From positions 12,540,057 through 12,604,056 of the forward strand of contig JANVCC010000076.1 of the NCBI GenBank assembly GCA_025345505.1: 64,000 nt of DNA, read 5' to 3'. Under the pieces are notes generated by a model. The model was not told where the DNA came from. It saw only the letters and a list, made by a program, of their open reading frames with translations, and did not search any database. Both the position numbers and the translations under genes were made by a program. This DNA is from Todiramphus chloris collaris (taxonomy: Eukaryota; Chordata; Aves; Coraciiformes; Alcedinidae). Shown here piece after piece: positions 23,873 to 36,700 of the stretch; position 1 is the first letter of the stretch, and every line of letters starts with the position of its first letter.

Positions 23873-26800
23873 ATGTCCCATTTTTAGGAAAAAAAAATAT
23901 TTATGACATGAATCACCTACTTCTGAGTCAGTATTTCAGATTGTATGATGACGAGCAGCCTCTTGGCTTAAAAATAAGAAGTTAGTGTGTTCCCTAGACA
24001 ATCTTTCTACTTCGCTTATAAATGACTTATCCATTGCTGTGTTTTGACCACAGATTTTTTTCCCTGTAAAAGTACAAAGGAAAGAAATGTCCAGAAATAT
24101 ATTTATTTTTGAACAAAAAATGAAGAGCAGCAAGAAAGCACGAAACTTAAAAGAGAGAGTAGTATTATATGGTAGAAAATTAATATGTAAAACTCACTGG
24201 TAAGGGAATGAAAATATCCCAATGACAAAAAATAAGGAAGTTTTTATATCTAAATACAGTGTTTTCTGAGGCATTTTAAATTCTTTTGGTTTTAATAAGA
24301 AAATCGATAGGTCCTAAGACATAACAAAGACTCTGGCTTATCAAATTAATTCTCATTCTTTTTAGCACGCAGAGGTCTAGATGTGCAGATTCATATAAAG
24401 CTGTGTTAATAACTGCTTTGCTACCTTCTTGTTTTTTATGCGTGTGTCATTTCCTCCTCCGTGTTCTGTTTTCTGTTGTTTCTTCCTTGAAAATCATACG
24501 TGCTTGTTCAGTCAATTGAGGTAGACTTCCCTCATGCACTGCTGCCAGTCCAACACATGAGCACATACACTCTAACAGGTTGCCGGCAATTAATCTTGTG
24601 AAAGGAAGACAAAACAACCAGAAAAATGTTTGTCCTTTTAAAACCTTCAGAACATTTCATGAATATCACTGTATGAGACTAAAGAACATCTACTGAAAGA
24701 CAAGTCCCTGTAGGTGCTTTGCGTGACAGTCACTAATGATCTCCATCTATTTCCAGGATGTCTGTGTGCTCAAGTCACTGCTGTAATACTCAAGATACTA
24801 AATTTGTTGCATTAAGATGGTCACTCCAGGCTTCTGCTAGAGGCATGAGCATGCAAGGAGGGTCTGCTTCCATGGCTCATCTAGGGCAGGGCTTGGTCCA
24901 GCTCCCCATGAAGTTACGGAAAGACTAAATTAAACCTCTGGAGTTACTCTTTTGCCCAGGATTATTTTACAAATATGCCTGAGTCTCTGACCCCTCCACG
25001 GAAAAGATAGATTCAGGATGCTGAACTATAGTGATTTGTGTGGTAGAAAAAGGTTTCAGGTTCATCTTTAAAGTAAAATCATTCTTCTCCTAGAGAAAAA
25101 TATTGTGTTTTATTAAAATCCCCAGAATTCTCACTTACAAAGCTAAGAACCAAAGAAAAATCCCAGTGTCCACTGATCATATAAGCAAAAATAAACTTCT
25201 GGACATGTCAATTCAACTATTCCCTTTGAAAAGACATTTTAGAGAGAATGAATTACCTCCCAATTATGTGGAATTATTTACTGACCATACCACTTACTTT
25301 TTTGTGTTTGGTCATCTTGCAGATGACCGGGGCCAAGCTGGCACAGTGGCTCAGTATCTGAATGTTGATGTGCACGAGGTGGCAAGCCAGCAGACGAAGG
25401 GGAGGATGTAGCTGGGTTGTTCCAGTGCATCTCAAACTGGTGGTGGAGCTGGGAGATGGTTGTCATCTTCTGCCAGGAAATGCAAGAGCCAGAGCCCTTC
25501 TTCTCAGCTTTTGGCAGAGACAGGTGCAAAAATGCCCAGGCTATTGCTCTCCAGTCAACTATGAATTCACATCAGGTCAGGAGGGGAGCGGATATTTATT
25601 GCCAAATACTGAAGTTCCAGAAAATTCATAGTGGAAAAAAAATTTTTGGATAAATCTCAAGCATGGACCAAGCTCTTCATAAAGCATGTTTTGCTCCTAA
25701 ATCACAAAGCTGAAGAATTTATTTCTCTGCCCAAAACACCACTCACTGCTGGTGAATCAATGACTTCTGTAACAGACTCTAAGGAAGCCAGGTGACATAG
25801 TTCATTGCTCCCCTTACCAGTAATACTGGAGTACATAAGCAGTTGCCCAGGGGTTGTGTACTTTCTTCACATCCACTCAGACCTCATGTGTCACAAAAGA
25901 ATGTGGGGCACAGAGTTCACAGAATGTAAACATTTCTGTGAAACCATCTTAGCTAACAATACAGTAAAATAAATTAGCAAAAGTGGTTCCTTTGTAAGCA
26001 TCCAGAATAAAGATGGTCTTCATGGTTTTGAGGAATTTACCGGCAAATATTTTTTTTTTAAATGTATTTACTGTCTGAAAGAAATAGTCTGAAGTTAATT
26101 TTTAGTTGGCTGAAAAGAAATGGTAATATTTCAAGGTAAATAAGAAGAGGTTTGAAGTAGCAGAATAGAAGAATAATGAACAGAGCCAGGGAAGCATTGC
26201 TTCTGTTGAAGCAAATGCTATCTATATAACAGCACCATTCAGCCTTGAACTTTCTTAGAATTAGTTGCTTTTTCTCTGGTAAAACTGTGCTTAGTGACTT
26301 TTTTCTTTTTTTTTTTTCCACTTTAAAAGGGTTCTGTGATAATAGGGGTGGGGGTTTTCATGCTTCACTGAGTATGCACTGCTTTGTCTAGTGAGGATTT
26401 GACCTTAAATCATTTTGCACTTGGTACAGTTGGAGATGCAAGAGGGGGAAATGTCAGAAGTTTTACTTGTGTGATTCTGAATTTTACCTTTTTTGTGACA
26501 CTAAGTACTCTGATTCACTGTGCCAAACTGGGTTTGTTGCTTCTTAGCTGTAAGATTGATAGGATAATTTTACCATAGGATTCATTAACAGAAATGTTTT
26601 AGAATTGAGATTTTTAGGAAATCTGTTGAGACCAAAGAGGAAAATCTGTGAACACACAGAAACAACACCATCTTAAACATTAGCTGCCTCCTTGGCCTTC
26701 ATGGAACTTGCCAGTCTGGATACTTGTCAAAAATAGGAAGTAGTTGTCATTTGGATTAGCTATTTTCACAGTTTTGTATTGCATGTTTGTTTGCGTGGTA

Positions 26801-29800
26801 CTTGCCAATAGAGCTAACCATTTATCTTTGATGGTCTTGAAGAATCCCTAAAAGACAATCTGAATAATGACAAAAGTAGTTGTTAGATAAGGTTGGTGAT
26901 ATTTAGGGTTTTATCCTTTCCTGTGCTAGATATGAAAATTTATGTGATACATTATTTTTTTTTTTTGGTCTTGTTTGTTTTTTTTTAAAAAAACTGTCAA
27001 TACTGCTATTTGCATTGATAAATTCTTTTGCATTATATTTTCCCTCTGCCACGGAGGATGTCTTTTTATGCTGCTACCTCTTATTCTTATTTAGAAACAT
27101 GGTTTGGTTTTTTTTTTGGTTGGCTCCCCCCCCACCTCTTTAAATGCCGTCTAGAATCTAAACTGCATTCCAATTTGGTTGTTACAGAAATTTGGCTTAA
27201 CCTGATACAGATTCAATATCATAGGTAATGCAACAGCACTCTCACAATGGTTATCTTCTGAAGACTACACTAGAAAAGAAGGTAGGCAACAAACTCTCCA
27301 CCAAGTAAGAAACTTCTGGGAGTCCCTGCAGCAGCTTCCTGAGGAATATTGGATATGAAATGTAGCTTCAGAAGTAAACACACACCCTTGAAAGGAAAAA
27401 GGTCCTCTGGAAAGTTGAGCAGGTACAATGAACTGCATGCTGCTGTGCCACTCTACAGTGCCCTAACAAGGAAAGAGAGCAGAATTTCAGCCAGTATGAG
27501 CAAAAAGCTTGTGACTGTGGAAGATGCTCATCACTGAAAGTGTTACTAGTTGTTCACTGAGTATAAGAAGACCAAAAATAACAGAGAACTGTGATGTTTT
27601 GGTGTAGATTTTAACTGTTCTTAAACAGAAAATGCTATATAACAAGACGTTATCACATTATCCAGAAAAACAATTCTTTGGCAATTGTAGTGGCAACCTC
27701 ATAGAAAGGCTAGTTTCATCCACGAAGTCTCACAGACACCAACAAATAGAAGATGCAATCAAGAAACACAACCATCGAAGCCTAAGTATGCAGGAGAAAA
27801 CAGAGTTGTTTCTGATGACATAGGAAATGCAACCCCTATGAACAATCTACAAACCCTTTCAAGTTAAGAGTTAAGTTATTCAGTCACATGCAAGAATAAT
27901 GCACACATAGGTTAGGTGTCCTAACAGGGAGCTCAATGTTCAATAGGCCTGTCTGAGCTTGAGCAGGTATGATCATTTTCTGAGATCCTTTACAACTAGA
28001 TAGAATTGCCTTTGGGAACTTTTTGTTCCTAAAATGCAATAAAATAAAATAAAATAATAAAATATTTTTTCACAAATAAAAAGCGAGTATCATCTGTCCA
28101 TCTCCACCTTTGTCTGGGTTTGTTGCAGGACTAGAAATTTGACACAAAAACCTCCTATATAAAAGTATGACTGCAGACAGAATTTGGATGAAAAGCAACA
28201 GTTAGGATGTTCTTTAAAAATTAAACTCCAAAGATGCGAAAGACCTGAAAGATTTCAAACTGCAGTAAACCTTTGGGCTGGATTCCACATTTTCAGTGCT
28301 GTTCTTTTGTTGATTAGGATGGTGGCCTTATACATGAAAAGAATGGCTTGGAGTAAACTTGGAGGTTTATAATAATTATAGTAAAACAGATGTTCTTATT
28401 TTTAATATTGTGCAGAAAGATATTTATGAGTTTCTTGCCATTCACTTGCTGGACTTAGTCCTTTGAATAAATTGCTTTTTGTTCCTTGCCTTTTGCTTAC
28501 TTTCCAGCAGTAGGATTTAGCTTTGTGTTTAAACCACTCCTTTTCCCATCTGCTACTTTATATAATGTTATTTAGTTTACTTTTCAGATGTTGGCATTCT
28601 TAGACTGGGCCAAGGCTGCTGTGGGTTATAAATTAATTAACAAGAGCAAACACAAAGCAGTTCTTCAGAACCTGAATTAAATCCCTGAAAAATGTTCATA
28701 TCTTTAATTAAATGTTGTTTCTGTGTCTGCCATACATGATTTGTTTCCACTTAGTTATTACTCATAAGAATTGATTTATACTACCCCTGGACTCTATAAA
28801 TGGAAAGAATTCTTTAAACTGAAAGTACTGAAAATATGTCCATCTTGAAGGATGTACTGTGTTGATCTTTAGTTCAGCTTATGGCACAGACTTGATTGGA
28901 TTCCATGTTAGTCATCTCATGCTGATGAATTTTTTTTTTTTAAGTAATTTATTCTTTTTGGATGATTCAGTTTTTTATATAACCATTCCTATTTTACTCA
29001 TCTGCTTACATACCCATGGAAAGGGAAGATGCTTCACAAAAAGATTGTTGGCATTATACCTCTTGCTCTTCTGAAAATAAAGTGTTTCACGAGGAATGTA
29101 AGAGTGTAGTTATCTTGACATACAGTGGAATCTGGGGATTAGCTTTAATTAATACTGGCAATCCAATTCTAGTGTTAATTGTTTGCCGGCAAGTGAAAGC
29201 AGTTAATTTTTCATTCTGTAAACCCAACAGTTTACTGGAAATAAAACATCCCTTTAACTTCCACTGTTAATTTTTTTTTTATTTTATTTTACTGGATGTG
29301 GGAAGAACTTGTTATCTTTTGCTTGGATTTTGTGGTTTACCCAAGATATGAATAATGAGGTACAAAACAATGAGTTTCTGCTGTATGCAGAAGCACTGCA
29401 GTGTCTTGTGGAATAGAAAATGAAATGTACTTTTGTGCTTCCAGCAGGTATCTGAGCAGTTCCTTCTAGTTATTATTCTTTCCATCTGCTTTTTTAAAAG
29501 TTCTTCTCAGGTAGGGCACTGGTATAAGGATTCACAAGAACTTCTAAAATGTGGTCTCAAAATGGTTAAACGCTAGAAGAGAGGACTCTGTGAGGGAAAA
29601 TGAATTTGGGTGGGTAGCTGTCAGCACAAGGATTGATTCCTAGCCTTTGTTACTACTTTATAGTCTCACTGGAATAAATAGCTTTCTACCTCCCAATCAC
29701 AACCACCATGTCTGATTAATATTGATGGCATTGGGTAGCCACCTCAACAAGTTTCATTATTCACTTGCCAAATGTAAGTCTGTCAGCCTTAAGACCTATC

Positions 29801-32800
29801 ATGCGAAACAAAGTGAATAGGTGGAGAAAGATGACAAGTCACTATGTACAATTTAATTCTAAAACTAACGTGGGAGTATCATCTTTTCAGGGAGATAATA
29901 AACAATGAGGGACAGAAATAAAGGGTTAATAATAGTATTACTTTAGACTTGATCAGACAAGAAAAAAATGGCAGGTGGGTTCATCTGGATGTCAACTCTT
30001 TGAGTGTCTTGGCTCTTGGTTCAAGTGGTAATCTTAATTAAGAATATTTCTATAATATTTTTATAATTTTCATATCTAAATGCCTAATAATTTTAATATC
30101 TCAGTGAATAAAGGATCATCCCCTTCGCCTGGTAATCAAACTTTATGCGTCATTTACACAAGGAAATAGAATAATTAATTGCATGATTATATATCTCTTA
30201 TCACTACATCACTTGCATCAGATATGCTGAAACCTCCTTAATGGAGTGGAACAAAGTCTTCCTTTGAATTATTTTTAGTCAGCCTGATAAGCATATAATT
30301 GCTGGAGATAAACAAAGATGGTACAGGTGAAATCTGAAATACCTTGAAGCAAACAGGGTCTCAAAAGACACTCCTGCTACTGCCAGAGATGTGATACAGG
30401 AAAGAAGGCAAAGACAACAGAAGTCACTTTTCTATTTCCTTGCAAGCTCAGTGTCGAGTGTAGCTCAGTTGAATTTGAGGAACTGATCCAGCAAGGTTGT
30501 TGAATTTTTAAAACATTTAAATATTATATGCTATTTAAGAATAACATTGATTTTATTTAGGTAGAGGTATGCAGAAATCCACAGGCATTTAGAAATTAAA
30601 AGAAGATTGTGTCAGACTGAAGTACGTATTAAGTTCCTTGATGATACTATCACAAACATTAAGCAAAGCAGCAGTGACTTTCTGAACTAGTTTTCATCTC
30701 TATAGTGTAGTCCCTTTTTCCTGTGGTGGTCTAACACTGCATGAGAATAAGTTAGATGTTTGATAAAACAAAAATTTCAAATATAGGTTGGGCATTTATC
30801 GTTTTGCTTGTGAAGTTGTCAATACTCAAGAGCAGCATGGGATTCAAATGTGAATCTACAGCACCTATAGGTGGGAAAAAGTTATGGCTATGTTTGATTT
30901 GAAAATTGAGTACTATTTTTGATATTTTCACATCAGGTGTTTTCCTCTGTTGAGGCACATTGAGATGCATTCATTATTCATTTAGCAACCAGAAAAACTC
31001 AAGGATACTTTCCTTACAAGGATGCTGGAAAAAAGAAAGCTATACTTTCTAAAATTAGAGTTACCAGTTGTATTTGCTTGTGAAAATTAGAGCTTGTTCT
31101 TCACCAGAAAATACCTTGAGTGGCTGAAAAAAATGTGTGAAGCAGTCACACTTTCATTTTCTATAGAAAGTGAAGGCATTCCCAAGTCATGTTGGCTTCA
31201 TTAAGGGGGGCCTGTGCTTCCTGCTAGAAGAGAAGATACTCTCTGCACATGTACAGCTGTACTCCTGTATATCCAAATGGTCATGCTTCACAGGCTCTGT
31301 ACATTAATGGGAGATGCACTTCCTTTTCTGCCTATGTAGACAAGATGACAGAAACTATTTTAGATCCCTGCCAACAGAGGAAGCCCAAGTGCAAGTGCTA
31401 GGGTCTCTGTATTTCAGCCATTTGTCCTCATTTTATGCCACTGCTCTCCCTAGCAACTGTGTGTGCTACCTCAGGTCAGAGAGTTATGGTTGTGATGTAA
31501 AGTCACTTGGTAATTTTTTTCTTCCTTCATATTAGAATAGTAGGCTTTCTTTTCAAGGTGCACACTGGTAGCTGATTTTTCTTTGTTACTACTGTTTTGT
31601 TTTAGGCTATGGGATGTATTTGATGACATTACGTTAATCTTTTTTTTTTTTGCAGAGGAACTACTTTTCCTTATCTTTGGCAAGATAATGGATGCTCAAG
31701 TGAGAAATAATTGAACTTTGATGAAGGCATAATTCAAATTTTTAAACAGATAATTAAAAATTATTAAAATACAAAGTTATTGTATGAATAGAAAAGATTC
31801 AATAAAATGAATCCAAAATGTATCCATCCATGTATCCAAAATACATGAATATCCATTCTAATTTTATTAATCACAGAAATCTAGATATCTTTAAAATAAA
31901 ATGTAAATATGAACACAGCATGTTTACATAATTTTTCTCACAATAACAGCTCATATATGGCTTCTTACACTGCTAATTCTTATGTGTGCTTGCTCTCCCT
32001 ACTTAAAACATTAACTGTTGTTCTTCAGTAGTGTTTATTTTCCCTAAGCAGGTTCATTACCTTTCCTAGTGCTAATTTTATCAGAAAGACAAACTTTACA
32101 TGCTAATATGCTTCTTTTGATCTTAATTATTTGTAATTTTGTGTACCAGTGAAGTCCTTGAGGGAACTGATAGGAGTTCAGTACGAAGTATTGACAATAA
32201 TTTTCCTTCGAGCTTGAGTGGGGGTAGTAACACCAGGAAATGTTTTATAAACTTTCCCTTGATGTCTTGATCCCAAATGGAGCGGCTGCTCATCCGATTT
32301 CTTATGTTGAAATAAGAATTATTATTACTATTATTATGGATCTGGAAAAAGAACCAGATGGAGATGAGAAAGAACGTCTATATTTAAACAACACCACAGT
32401 ATGCAATGTGTTGTCATATGCCCCCAATTGCTACAACTTAACAATATGTATGAGCTTACTCCTGCAGTCTGACTGCCCCAGTGAGTCCAAGAAGCCTGCC
32501 CTGAGCTGGGTCTCTTCTGGAAATTTGAATTTTAATTGCTCATATTCCTTAAAGCTGCCAGAGGCTTATCTGCCTCCGCCTCTGTGACGAACTCATTTTT
32601 AAATGTTAAGCTTTACTGTGAAAACTTTTGGTAAAGTCTGAATGAATTAGAGGGCTTTATGCCCCTTGGTAAGGTCCACAAGAAGTTATGATGCTAAGGC
32701 TGGGGGAAATTTTCAGTAGAATGGATCATTCATAAGGAATTTTTACAGAGTAAAAAGTATTTTTACAGAGATGGTATATTTATGGAGCACTATGACAATT

Positions 32801-33305
32801 CTGCAGTCATGAGTGTTAGCATTATTCACTTAATTCCCAGTGCTGCTCTCAGTGCTCAAATAAACAGCTCTGTCATCTTCAGACTTTAATCCTTGGATTA
32901 CTTATTTATCATTTCTACAAGCACAAGAAAAAAAAAAAAAATCACAATTTTTTTCCCCTGAAACACAATTAATCAATTTATTGCTCATGATTTTTTTCTA
33001 TCAGCTACTGAAGTTCTCATTCCATATGAGCAGCTGTAAATGCAAGTAAGAACCATCTCATATTTTTTTATAATTGTGTCTTAGCTGTAATGAGTGTTGA
33101 TTTAGAACACGAGGAAAAAGCATATACCTACAAGATATACTGTGCAGAGATTTCCTTAGTTGCAATGGAGTAATGCATTTGTCCCTTGCCATTCTAGTGA
33201 CTATACATTTGTAGAAATATAACTTCATGAATCTTCATGCTATAAAATTTCTCTAACAAGAAGAGACGTACTAAGTTTCTTACTCAGTTTCTATGCAATT
33301 TGCCT
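23873..33305. other. Noncoding stretch without recognised elements
   Basis: About 9.4 kb of AT-rich sequence with no gene or sizeable transposon that I can support. It contains an AAAAT microsatellite at 28038-28064 and several T runs (for example near 26300 and 28930). The longest open frames are about 100-115 codons and lack domains. Confidence 0.55.
28038..28064. repeat. (AAAAT)n microsatellite
   Basis: Tandem AAAAT/AATAA units, about five copies, in AT-rich DNA. Confidence 0.85.
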
Positions 33306-33735
33306 TCAGTCAAACTGGAACATATTTCTTATGAGGAAAGGCTGAGAGCCCTGGGATTGTTTATGCCTGGAGAAGAGAAGACTGAGAGGGGATCTTATTA
33401 ATGCTTACATATATCTGAAGGGTGGGTGTCAAGTAGAAGGAACCAGTCTCTTTTCAGTGATGCCCTGTGAGAAGATGAGACGTAATGGTCACAAACTGGA
33501 ACACAGGAAGTACCACTCAACATGAGGAAAAACTTCTTTACTGTGAGACTGACAGAGCACTGGAACAGGCTGCCCAGAGAAGCTGTGGAGTCTCCTTCTC
33601 TAGAGACTTTCAAAAGTCTCCTGGATCTGTTCCCGTGTGGCCTGCCCTAGGTGTTCCTGCTCTGGAGGGGGTTGGACTTGATGATCTCCAGACGTTCCTT
33701 CCAACCCCTACCATTCCATGATTCTATGATTCTAC
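33306..33735 (+). mobile_element. CR1 LINE 3' end with ORF2 tail
   Basis: One of the better preserved CR1 fragments here. It starts in the ORF2 C-terminal coding part: 'CTGGAACATATTTCTTATGAGG' reads as the LE-ISYEE block and 'GGCTGAGAGCCCTGGGATTGTTTATGCC' as RLRALGLF. It continues through 'gaaaaacttctttactgtgag', 'ggaacaggctgcccagag', 'gtggagtctccttctctagagac' and 'ggttggacttgatgatctcc', and ends with CCATTCCATGATTCTATGATTCTA. Frameshifts and stops interrupt the coding part. It is 5'-truncated. The small open frames on both strands here are shadows of this repeat. Confidence 0.95.
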
Positions 33736-36700
33736 TTCTACTGAAACACTGAGTGGATAAAAAAGTAAATGTAGATTCTAGGATTTGATCCAGACACTTT
33801 TTGGTGAGATGACCCTAGGATTACACTAAAGCAATAAAGCCATAGATGTGAAAATTAACAGAAAAAAAATGCAGTTTGGTTATAATTGCGACAAGGCAGT
33901 CAATGGGAAATTTATTTGTGCCCAAATGTGTCACCAACACATAGTTTGTAAGCAAAGTATGGTGGCAATGGAGAGCAGATGCCCTTATTCATAGCCCTGA
34001 TCAGCCCACTTGCAGAACTGGTGGGGCTGTCAGAATGCACCCGCTCAAGTTGCCTGATGTTATTTGCACATCTCTGCAGTATCTACAAGGCACCTGCTGG
34101 CAGCAGGAAGAGCAGACCTCTCCAAAAGAGAAAACTGCTGACATAAGAGTGACAAACTGAAGAGTTGCACAGGATCCTTTTCTGAGCCTTCAGCACATTT
34201 AATTTTGGTTTCTTTTCAGTAAGAACTAAACCCATTTATCCATTTCTAAGTGCCTGACTTTTTCTCTCTGCTTTTGTGCGTTTATCATGTATCAGCTTCA
34301 TTTCTTATGCATCAGCCTTGAAATGCCTGCTCTCACAGACCAAGGCTCATGGCTTGCTACTTGTCGTGCCACATTTTCAGTGTTGAAGTCCAGGTTTTCA
34401 AAAAAGGCCTTGTCACAAATTATAGGTCCATAGAAGCACAACTTCAAGTGTTTTTTTAGAAATACTGCCATTCAAAAGTCGATATAAACATGTAAGTGCT
34501 ATGCAAACAAAATTCCACATGCAAAATGAAAGTCATTTTATGTTTACCTTTACTTGAAATTTTGCTGTGAAAGGGCAGTTTCATTCATTAAATTAATTAA
34601 ACAGCATTTTTCTAGAGAAAAGATTTGAAGCTTATTTTGACTTCCAGATCAACTGTGGGTCATATTGCAGTGAGCAAGGCAAACATTGCAAGGTGATGTA
34701 TAGCTGGGGATATAATCTATGTAGCATGTGAAAGAATCCTACTGTATGAAACAATTGGATATTTTGGCTGTTGTAATATCTACAGGGTAGGACTTCTACA
34801 GAGCAACAATCTATGACTGATGTGGGAGACATCCAGTGACAAATAGAATGCAGCCATTGCTGAAGGAAAGTCTTTAGTGACTGAATGGTTGTTAGTGTTA
34901 GATAAATCAAGATACATTTGCCCTTTTCTATGAAAAGTTGATGCCTTTTGGTCTGAAAATCAGTATCGGAGTATATTACAGTGCTTAAAGTTGATGTTTG
35001 ATGCAATTAGAGAGATGGACTAATTGCAAGTGAACAGAGAAGGTTTTCAGAAGGAGTGTAACTGCATATGTTTCCATGTGGTGTTTGGAGAAAACACTGT
35101 GTTTGGAGAAACCTGGGGGGGAAGTAACACAAAATAGTTCTGTTATATAGTCTTAACGGCAAGCATATGTATTTGTTTGAATGACTGTTGTAACTACTTT
35201 AGTCTAGATGTCATGTGTGTGATTGCCTAACTGCTACATCCTATATGTTCTTACTTTCTCCTGTTATATGATCTGTCTCCTCTTATCTCCAAAATGTAAC
35301 TTTTGTGGCCTTACTCTTCTATCTCAAAACCTCTATTTCCTTTTTTTTTTTCTACCTGCTTTGGATGCACCTGTTTGGCCACCAAACTTTACACATTTTT
35401 CAGCAAAGTCATTAGATGCATGATGAAACTAACATACTACAGTGGTGTAAAAGGACACTCCAATTGTGTTAGGCATTTGCCTCTGCTAATCACACCTTTT
35501 TAGATGAAAACGGCTCACATCTCCTTGTCAACTCTGTATGCCAACAAATGAACAAATTAAAAACATGCTGCAATGATGCTGATTACACAAAAATATCAGA
35601 GAAGCAGTCATCCATCTTTAAAACTCTTTTTCTGTTGTTGCTTATTACTTGCCTGAAGGTAACCAGATAGCTTGCCCCGGTAGGACAAGCAATAAATGCA
35701 TCCTCTTTTTTTCTTACTCTAATACTCTGATCACCTCCTTTAAATGTTATGGATAAGCACTGCTGAGGTCCTTATGCAAAGGAGATAAAGGGAGTTCCTC
35801 CAACACTTTAGTTTAGATCGGAAGTTTGCTTTTGAAGCAAATCTCCAGTCATCACCATCTATTGCACACTGCTTTGCATCGCAGAGATGTGGTCTTGCTT
35901 TTCAGCACTACTTGAAGACAAAGACACATAGTCAAAGGCTGTACGTGGGTTTAACCGTGCACGTGTTCATAGTTTCTCTATGTTAGCTTCAGTTCTACTA
36001 TTAAGATGACAGTAGCTGTCATCTTTAAAATTTGTATATTATACTTGACTCACAAGTAGTTGTCTGTATGTGTATTTTGATCTAATTCACGTGCTATTTG
36101 TTTAGTGGCAAAAGCATATTTAAGTCAAAAGGTGACAACATCACTCACCTAGCAAAGGCTCTTTCTGTAGGAAGGATAGAGGATGACGCTTTTCATTGCA
36201 TCTTTTCTGAATCCTAAATTAATTGTAGATAGTGAAAGTCTATTGAACCATTTTCCAGTGGCTTAAAGTTACTGCTTCTTAAAACACTGCTCCTCAGTGA
36301 ATATCAGGAGAACATGCCATGATCACTTCTCATTGCAAGTGTCCATGCATTGATGCATCCATGACAAGCATTTTTAAAGTTGCTGCTGTGTATCTCAAGG
36401 TACCACTTCCTACTGGGGACTCACTCTCTAGCTAAAAAACACCAGGTAACAAGTTGTCTGGAGTGGTGATACCAAAACAAAACCCAAGTGGGATAACTAG
36501 TCGGAGGGAAGGTTTTGCTGTTCCTGCCTTTGAAGATGTAGGAGGCCCACAGCTGGCCCTTTAGTCCTCTCTGAGCAAACTGGGCTCTACCAGTATGGAC
36601 AGTTCTTAAGATTTTGTTGGTAGCCTTGCAACCCATGTAGATTTACTACTGGAGTAATGAAATTAATGAGTCTCAGCTTTTATTGTAAGGATGGAAATTT

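Noticed and set aside
32240-32587. 115-codon plus-strand frame ending in PPPL
   Set aside because: No domain, poor start context and no splice or conservation evidence; such length is expected by chance in 64 kb.
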